DNA from: JACQFK01 sp964619955
Lineage (GTDB): Bacteria; Planctomycetota; MHYJ01; JACPRB01
Length of the DNA stretch: 64,000 bases
Direction of reading: 5' to 3'
Assembly: GCA_964619955.1 (NCBI GenBank)
Contig: CAZUJF010000010.1
Location: 62,001-126,000, forward strand
The position numbers and the translations under genes were made by a program. Shown in pieces: positions 59,306-64,000 of this stretch (its first letter is position 1; each line of letters begins with the position of its first letter). The notes under the pieces were generated by a model. It had not been told where the DNA came from and ran no database searches. It saw nothing but the letters and a program-made list of their open reading frames with translations.

Positions 59306-59382
59306 GGGGGTGTAGCTCAATTGGCTAGAGCGCCAGCTTGTCACGCTGGAGGTTGCGGGTTCGATTCCCGTCACCCTCGCCA
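59306..59382 (+). tRNA. tRNA-Asp (GTC)
   Basis: Full cloverleaf: acceptor GGGGGTG with CACCCTC, D-stem GCTC/GAGC, anticodon stem CCAGC/GCTGG with loop TTGTCAC (anticodon GTC at 59340-59342), T-arm GCGGG-TTCGATT-CCCGT, discriminator G and an encoded CCA (59380-59382). G73 and GTC agree with aspartate identity. Confidence 0.95.
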
Positions 59383-59538
59383 TCCGCCTTCGCCCGCCGG
59401 GGGCGGGCGGGAAGGCAGATGCCCCGCTGAAGCGCCCTCCCGCAAGAGGCGCGAAGGCGGGCTCCACAAATCCCCTTCGGGCTTCGGCGGGATTGCCTTT
59501 CCGTTCGGAATCTATCGCTCCTAGAAAGGGAACACGCC

Positions 59539-60561
59539 ATGATCCAGCGCCTGCTCGGCCTCGCCCTGATCGCCTCGCTGGCCGCCTGCACCTGCACGCA
59601 GGTCCAGGTCTCGCGCCCCTTCGGGTCCATCGAGCGCAAGGACCCGCGCCTCGACGCGCTGATCCCGCCCGGCACGCACATGGAGGTGCTGGCGGGCGGC
59701 TTCGACTGGACCGAGGGCCCGCTCTGGATCAAGGACGGCGGCTATCTCATCTTCTCCGTGATCCCGCCCAACAAGATCGTGAAGTGGAAGGAAGGCGAGG
59801 GCGCCAGCATCTACCTGCGTCCCTCGGGCCTCACGGGACCGAAGGATCTGCGCCCCGAGCCCGGCTCGAACGGTCTGCTGCTCGACCCCCAGGGCCGCCT
59901 CGTGCTCTGCCAGCACGGCGACCGCAAGATGGCGCGCATGGACGCGCCGCTCTCCGCGCCCGCGCCGAAGTTCGTCACGCTGGCGGACAAACACGAGGGC
60001 AGGCGCCTCAACAGCCCGAACGACGCCTGCTACCACTCCGGCGGCGCGCTCTACTTCACGGATCCCCCTTACGGGCTCGTCGGCCGCATGGAGGACCCCA
60101 CGAAGGAGATCCCCTACCAGGGCGTGTACCGCCTCGGCACGGACGGCGCGCTGACCCTCCTCACCAAGGAAGTCACCCGCCCCAACGGCATCGCCTTCTC
60201 GCCCGACGAGAAGACGCTCTACGTCGCCAGTTCGGACCCCGACAAGGCCGTCTGGCACGCCTACGACGTGAAAGCCGACGGGAGCCTGGGCGGCGGCCGC
60301 ATCTTCGCCGACTTCACGAAGCAGGTCGGCAAGGCGAAGGGGCTTCCGGACGGCCTCAAGGTCGACGTGAAGGGCAACGTCTTCGCCACGGGCCCCGGAG
60401 GCGTCGTCATCTTCGCCCCGGACGGCACGCATCTGGGCACGCTGCGCACGGGCGAGGCGACGTCGAACTGCGCCTGGGGCGACGACGGCTCGACCCTCTA
60501 CATCACCGCGGACCAGTATCTCGTCCGCATCCGGACGGCGACGAAGGGCAACCGATTCTGA
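59539..60561 (+). CDS. SMP-30/gluconolactonase-like lipoprotein
   Basis: 340 aa. The lipobox LAAC (Cys17) marks an envelope lipoprotein. The six-bladed SMP-30 propeller is evident: GGFDWTEGPLWIKDGGYLIFSVI, GLLLDPQGRLVLCQHGDRKMARM, LNSPNDACYHSGGALYFTDPPYG, RPNGIAFSPDEKTLYVASSD and DGLKVDVKGNVFATGPGGVVIF. The metal ligands Glu (TEGP), Asn (SPND) and Asp (PDGLKVD) are at conserved places. It hydrolyses sugar lactones or related esters. Followed by the solute-binding lipoprotein with overlapping stop/start. Confidence 0.9.
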   Translation: MIQRLLGLALIASLAACTCTQVQVSRPFGSIERKDPRLDALIPPGTHMEVLAGGFDWTEGPLWIKDGGYLIFSVIPPNKIVKWKEGEGASIYLRPSGLTGPKDLRPEPGSNGLLLDPQGRLVLCQHGDRKMARMDAPLSAPAPKFVTLADKHEGRRLNSPNDACYHSGGALYFTDPPYGLVGRMEDPTKEIPYQGVYRLGTDGALTLLTKEVTRPNGIAFSPDEKTLYVASSDPDKAVWHAYDVKADGSLGGGRIFADFTKQVGKAKGLPDGLKVDVKGNVFATGPGGVVIFAPDGTHLGTLRTGEATSNCAWGDDGSTLYITADQYLVRIRTATKGNRF

Positions 60562-62078
60562 ACCGCGCGGCCGCGCTCGCGATCCTGCTGACGGCGGGCT
60601 GCGGACCGGCGGCGGCCCCGCAGGCCCCGGCGCTCGTCTGGGCGCGCAGCGCCGATTCCGCGACCCTCGACCCCGCCGAGGCGGAGTGGGGCGAGGACAT
60701 CAAGATCATCCAGAACCTCTACGAGACCCTCGTCGGATTCGCCGCCGACTCCCTGGAACTCGAGGGCCGCCTGGCGGAGTCCTGGACCGTGTCTCCCGAC
60801 GGGCGGGACCACCGCTTCACCCTCCGGCCCGGCGCGGTCTTCCACGACGGCACGGCGCTGGACGCCGCCGCCGTCGTCTTCAGCTTCGCGCGTCTCCGGG
60901 ACCCCTCGCATCCCGCGCGCCCCAGGGTCGCCCCCTTCGCCCCGGTCTACGCGGATCTCGAGGAGGTCCGCGCGGAGTCCCCCACCCGCGTCCTGTTCCG
61001 GCTGCGCCGTCCGGCCCCCGCGTTCCTCCAGACGCTGACGCTGTTCGCCGCTTCGATCGTCTGCCCGAAGTGCGCCGCCGCCCCGGATTTCGCGACGAAG
61101 CCCTGCGGCAGCGGCCCCTATCTGCTGAAGCACTGGGAACGCGACGCCCGGATGGATCTCGCGGCGCACCCGCGCTTTGCGGGGCCGGCCCCGGCGATCG
61201 CCCGCGTCGTCGTGCTCCCGGTGCGCTCCTCCCGGACCGCGCTGGAAAAGCTCCGGGCCGGCGAAGTCCACGTCGTCGACCACCCCTCGCTTGCCGACGT
61301 CGCCGCGCTCGGAAGCAGCTCGAACCCCAGGGTCCTCAGCTGCCCCTCGCTCAACGTCTGCGCCCTCGGCTTCAACGTCCGGCAGGCCCCCTACTCCGAC
61401 CCCCGCTTCCGCCGCGCCGTCTCGCTGGCCCTGGATCGAAAAGCGCTGGTCGCCGTCGCGTATCACGGCCTCGCCGCGCCCGCCGTCCACCTGGTCCCCC
61501 CGGCCGCGTGGAGGGATCTCGCGCCGACCCCCGCCTACGAGCATGATCCGGCGCGGGCGAAGGCGCTGTTCGAGGAACTGGGGCTCAAGGGGAAGACGGT
61601 CGAGCTCATCCATGTGGCGATCGCCCGGCCGCACCTGCCCGAACCCGCCCGCGCCGCGGAGTGGGTGCAGGACCAGCTGCGCCGCTGCGGGCTCGAGGTC
61701 CGGCTGAGCGCCTACGACAAATCCGCCTATAGCCAGAAGACCCGGGATCCCGCGCATCCGATGTTTCTGCTCGGATGGAAGGGGGACTACCCCGATCCGG
61801 ACAACTACCTGCACCCGCTGCTGCACGGCGCCAACGCGGGGGATCTCAACGGCTCCTTCTGGCAGGACCCGGAATTCGACCGCAGCGTCGGCGCGGCGCG
61901 TCACGAGCCGGACGCCTCCCGGCGGCGCGAGCACTACGCCCGGGCCCTGGCCCGTTATCGCGAGGAGCTCCCCACGCTGCCGCTCGTCCATGTGCCGCTG
62001 TACTTCATCGCCTCCGCCCGTGTGGACTGGAAACCGCATCCCGTCGACCTGCGCTTCAGCAGCGTCCGCCTCCGCTGA
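60558..62078 (+). CDS. Family 5 oligopeptide/nickel-type solute-binding lipoprotein
   Basis: 506 aa if initiated at CTG 60558, which overlaps the SMP-30 stop (CTGA) and gives NRAAALAILLTAGC, a proper lipoprotein signal with lipobox LTAGC; no ATG, GTG or TTG is suitably placed. SBP_bac_5 blocks: SADSATLDPAEAEWGEDIKIIQNLYETLVGF, LAESWTVSPDGRDHRFTLRPGAVFHDGTALDAAAVVFSFAR, CGSGPYLLKHW and LLGWKGDYPDPDNYLHPLLH. It captures peptides or similar ligands for an ABC importer, none of whose membrane genes are nearby. Confidence 0.85.
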   Translation: MNRAAALAILLTAGCGPAAAPQAPALVWARSADSATLDPAEAEWGEDIKIIQNLYETLVGFAADSLELEGRLAESWTVSPDGRDHRFTLRPGAVFHDGTALDAAAVVFSFARLRDPSHPARPRVAPFAPVYADLEEVRAESPTRVLFRLRRPAPAFLQTLTLFAASIVCPKCAAAPDFATKPCGSGPYLLKHWERDARMDLAAHPRFAGPAPAIARVVVLPVRSSRTALEKLRAGEVHVVDHPSLADVAALGSSSNPRVLSCPSLNVCALGFNVRQAPYSDPRFRRAVSLALDRKALVAVAYHGLAAPAVHLVPPAAWRDLAPTPAYEHDPARAKALFEELGLKGKTVELIHVAIARPHLPEPARAAEWVQDQLRRCGLEVRLSAYDKSAYSQKTRDPAHPMFLLGWKGDYPDPDNYLHPLLHGANAGDLNGSFWQDPEFDRSVGAARHEPDASRRREHYARALARYREELPTLPLVHVPLYFIASARVDWKPHPVDLRFSSVRLR

Positions 62079-62079
62079 T

Positions 62080-62095
62080 CCGACATTATTGTCGG
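62080..62095. promoter_or_regulatory. 16-bp perfect inverted repeat CCGACA-TTAT-TGTCGG
   Basis: It lies immediately after the upstream stop and about 112 bp before the predicted start of sigma-54 promoter 5. No T-run follows, so an activator site is more likely than a terminator. Confidence 0.4.
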
Positions 62096-62173
62096 GCGCC
62101 GCGGGGGTTCAATTTCGTGGAACACTTCGTCCCACAAATGTCGCGACGGCGCCGGCCGCCCAAGGGAAGCGGC

Positions 62174-62189
62174 TGGCATCCCGCTTGCT
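62174..62189 (+). promoter_or_regulatory. Sigma-54 promoter 5 (TGGCATCCCGCTTGCT)
   Basis: Identical in all 16 bases to the cox-operon promoter at 41972. Predicted start about 62200; AGGAGG at 62216-62221 precedes the XRE/S24 gene. Confidence 0.8.
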
Positions 62190-62225
62190 CTCCTCCTTTC
62201 ACAAGAAGTTGAAACAGGAGGAATG

Positions 62226-62945
62226 ATGTCCAACTTCGGGGTCCTGCTGCGCCGCTTGCGCAAGGAGCACGGCTGGTCTCTCAACACGGTGGCCAAGAAG
62301 GTCGGCACCCAAAAGGGCTACCTTTCCGGCATCGAGAACGGGAAGGTCAACCCCCCGTCCCCGAAGCTGCTCCGCAAGTTCGCGCGGATCTTCGAACAGG
62401 ATGAAAGCGCCCTGCTCCGCATGGCCTGGGCGGACAAGGCCCCGGAGCTGATCCGCGAGGAGACGCTGCGGATGATGGCGCAGGCGGACTGGGACGAGGG
62501 CCTCCCCGCGAGCGTGAGCTCGGTGCGCCTCCTGAACCCCGGCGGAACGCCCTATCCCCTGGAAGTCGGCCCCGAAGGCGGCCTTTCGGCGCCCGGATCC
62601 CACCGCCTCGTGCTGCCGAGGGGCGCCGTGGAAGCGGATGCCGCCGTCGTGGTCCTGGACGACTCCATGATGCGGGCGGACCACCCCCGCTACGGCAAAG
62701 GGGACATCGCCCTGCTGGCCTCCAGCCCGGGGGCGTTCGCCACTGGGGTCTGCTACGTCGTCCTCCAGGGCGCCCAGGGCGACCGGGCGCTGATCCGCAA
62801 CGTCACCGAAGCGGACGGAGGGGACCTGGTCCTTCAGCCCTACAACAGCGATTACCCGCTCGAATTCATCACGCGGGCCGATCTCAAGACGGCCTGCCGC
62901 GTGATCGGACGCATCGAGCTCTTTTCCCAGGAGAAAAGCGCCTGA
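62226..62945 (+). CDS. XRE-family regulator with S24/LexA-like C-terminal domain
   Basis: 239 aa from ATG 62226 (AGGAGG 4 nt upstream; ATG 62223 too close). An N-terminal XRE helix-turn-helix (about 4-62: LLRRLRKEHGWSLNTVAKKVGTQKGYLSGIENGKVNPPS) is joined to a C-terminal S24-like fold (about 130-235) with LDDSMMRADHPRYGKGDIALLASS and LIRNVTEADGGDLVLQPYNSDYP. The DSM Ser is present, but the Lys of the self-cleavage dyad is replaced (ALIRNV), so it probably acts as a sensor domain rather than a peptidase. Expression from a sigma-54 promoter links it to the cox/PC4 set. Confidence 0.8.
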   Translation: MSNFGVLLRRLRKEHGWSLNTVAKKVGTQKGYLSGIENGKVNPPSPKLLRKFARIFEQDESALLRMAWADKAPELIREETLRMMAQADWDEGLPASVSSVRLLNPGGTPYPLEVGPEGGLSAPGSHRLVLPRGAVEADAAVVVLDDSMMRADHPRYGKGDIALLASSPGAFATGVCYVVLQGAQGDRALIRNVTEADGGDLVLQPYNSDYPLEFITRADLKTACRVIGRIELFSQEKSA

Positions 62946-63000
62946 CAGGGGTCCCGGATCCCGGGAGATCCCCCAGATCGGCCAGCCTGAGCCCCTCCGG

Positions 63001-63032
63001 GGCCCCGGGGCGGCGACCGCCGTCCCGGGGCC
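63001..63032. terminator. Bidirectional terminator hairpin
   Basis: A 14-bp stem with one G-U pair (63001-63014 with 63019-63032), loop GACC, between convergent genes. No T-run. Confidence 0.55.
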
Positions 63033-63039
63033 TTCGGCC

Positions 63040-63516
63040 CTAACGGGGCTTCGTCTTCAGCGGCTTCCCGGTCTTCGGGTCCACGGAGACGTACTCGAAG
63101 GGCTCCCGCAGGCAGCACCAGGGCTCCTGGTCGTAGCAGTCGATGAGGAACGGCCCCTTCGCCTTCGCCGGCGAGAGGATCGCGAGGAACGTCACGGGCT
63201 TCTTCGACGAGTTGTAGATCGCGTGCACGACGTTGCGGGGGATGAAGGCGCTCTCCCCGGGTTTGAGCTGCCGGCTGTCCTTGTCCACCCACTGCTCGCC
63301 CCTCCCGTCGAGGATGTAGATGATCTCCTCGCGCGCGGGATGGCGGTGGAACTGGTGCCCCGTGCCGGGGGGCATCGTCACCTGCACCAGGATCAGCTGC
63401 TTCGTGTCGGTGAAGCCCGGACGGCAGTGCCATCCGTGCCTCCCCCAGGGCGCGAACTCCACCGCCGCCTTCCCCGTGGTGATGAAGCGCATCGCCTTCA
63501 GCGCCGCGCGGCTCAT
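63040..63516 (-). CDS. Cupin-domain protein
   Basis: 158 aa. The single cupin barrel has the metal-binding pattern GTGHQFHRHPAREEIIYILDGRGEQWVDKDS (His, His, Glu) and PGESAFIPRNVVHAIYNSSKKPVTFLAI (His). A Cys-rich tail is present (DCYDQEPWCCLREPFEYV). Substrate unknown; probably a small-molecule dioxygenase, isomerase or binding protein. The start overlaps the stop of the TIM-barrel gene (ATGA), so the two work together. Confidence 0.85.
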   Translation of the reverse strand: MSRAALKAMRFITTGKAAVEFAPWGRHGWHCRPGFTDTKQLILVQVTMPPGTGHQFHRHPAREEIIYILDGRGEQWVDKDSRQLKPGESAFIPRNVVHAIYNSSKKPVTFLAILSPAKAKGPFLIDCYDQEPWCCLREPFEYVSVDPKTGKPLKTKPR

Positions 63517-64000
63517 CGCACGGCCGCCTTGCCGGCCTTCTTCGGCCCGCCCTTCGCGGAGCCGTTGCGCGCCGGCAGCCGGACGCCCTTGAACTTCCGG
63601 ATCTGGTTCGTGATCGCGACCTCCGTCGGCAGACGCTCCACCGAACTCGCGCCATAGAAGCCGTCGATGCCCTTCACGCGTTCGATGATGAACTGAGCGT
63701 CCTCGGGCTCCGCGACGGGCCCGCCGTGACACAGCATGATGACGTCCTCGCGCACCGCCTTGCAGGCGTCGACCATCTCCTGGATGCGGCCCACGCAGGA
63801 CTCCAGCGTCTTCGCGGAATGCGCGCCGATCATCCCGCCGGTCGTCACGCCCATGTGCGCCACGACGATGTCCGCCCCCGCCTCCGTCATGCGCCGGGCC
63901 TCGTCGACGTTGAACGCGTAGGGCGTGGTGAAGAAGTCCATCTCGTGGGCGAGGCGGACGATGTCCACCTCCAGCTGGTAGCTCATGCCGGTCTCCTCGA
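63513..64000 (-). CDS. PEP-hydrolase-like TIM-barrel protein, C-terminal part (cut by window edge)
   Basis: About 162 residues are visible and the frame is open through the right edge. EETGMSYQLEVDIVRLAHEMDFFTTPYAFNVDEARRMTEAGADIVVAHMGVTTGGMIGA and a late LCHGGPVAEPEDAQFIIERVKGIDGFYGASSVERLPTE match the PF09370 TIM-barrel family (phosphoenolpyruvate-hydrolase-like). The protein ends in a basic, Ala/Lys-rich tail. These enzymes are usually found beside a Tm-1-like ATP-binding protein in catabolic operons; here the next gene is a cupin. Confidence 0.8.
   Translation of the reverse strand, partial: EETGMSYQLEVDIVRLAHEMDFFTTPYAFNVDEARRMTEAGADIVVAHMGVTTGGMIGAHSAKTLESCVGRIQEMVDACKAVREDVIMLCHGGPVAEPEDAQFIIERVKGIDGFYGASSVERLPTEVAITNQIRKFKGVRLPARNGSAKGGPKKAGKAAVR

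Overview
The window looks like a chromosomal segment of a very GC-rich Gram-negative bacterium, most likely a member or relative of the Planctomycetota. This is inferred from gene content: two DUF1501 plus DUF1549/DUF1553 (PSD1-type) gene pairs, a type I sulfatase, two ECF-sigma/FecR anti-sigma pairs, secreted LamG, FN3 and Ig-like proteins, a large Ser/Thr kinase, a HEAT-repeat protein and a multi-haem 'planctomycete' cytochrome. No rRNA, IS element, phage or CRISPR array was seen. Genes are cut at both ends (DUF2071 at the left, a PEP-hydrolase-like TIM barrel at the right).

Layout. 1-8.1 kb: esterases/hydrolases, a DUF3830 protein, a HEAT-repeat protein, a molybdopterin oxidoreductase and a polysaccharide-pyruvyl-transferase-like protein. 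8.2-12 kb: small exported protein, ECF sigma with membrane anti-sigma, and a membrane Ser/Thr kinase. 12-16.9 kb: O-methyltransferase, LamG/FN3 surface protein, a lipoprotein with a small membrane protein, sulfatase. 16.9-21.9 kb: a YfiR-like protein, hybrid histidine kinase and TonB-dependent receptor, with a 53-codon remnant between the last two. 21.9-26.8 kb: DUF1501, PSD1 and GntR. 26.8-31 kb: a small exported protein and a 1171-aa sorbosone-dehydrogenase/Ig/cytochrome surface protein. 31-38.1 kb: two ECF/FecR pairs around an FGE-like protein and an unknown exported protein. 38.2-41.5 kb: NIPSNAP, Kelch-like and nitroreductase-like proteins. 41.5-45.4 kb: an A2-type cytochrome c oxidase operon. 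45.4-47.4 kb: two thioredoxin-fold genes interrupted by in-frame TGA. 47.4-49.8 kb: PC4-like protein and TPR protein. 50-56.8 kb: DUF1549/DUF1501 operon, pentahaem cytochrome and DUF885 peptidase. 56.8-59.4 kb: enolase-like protein, RhlE helicase, tRNA-Asp. 59.5-64 kb: SMP-30 lipoprotein, oligopeptide-binding lipoprotein, XRE/S24 regulator, cupin and TIM barrel.

The most striking observation is a probable selenoprotein pair directly after the cytochrome oxidase operon. One thioredoxin-fold gene has TGA at two positions spaced U-x4-U; the next has TGA in place of the first Cys of a CxxC-type site (U-G-P-C). Each TGA is followed 18-24 nt later by a small hairpin suited to a bacterial SECIS element, and reading frame and homology continue after each TGA. 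TGA is an ordinary stop in many other genes here, so global recoding does not explain it.

The second is a set of five near-identical sigma-54 (-24/-12) promoters (TGGCAY-N5-TTGCW, all with CCGCTTGC), lying before the nitroreductase, twice before the oxidase operon, before the PC4-like gene and before the XRE/S24 regulator. The PC4 promoter is preceded by two tandem 17-bp dyads at about -96 and -76, as expected for an enhancer-binding protein. The two oxidase promoters share an upstream GGAAAGTTCC element and flank a 350-nt non-coding leader with a 13-bp perfect hairpin. Together these suggest a sigma-54-linked respiratory and redox regulon.
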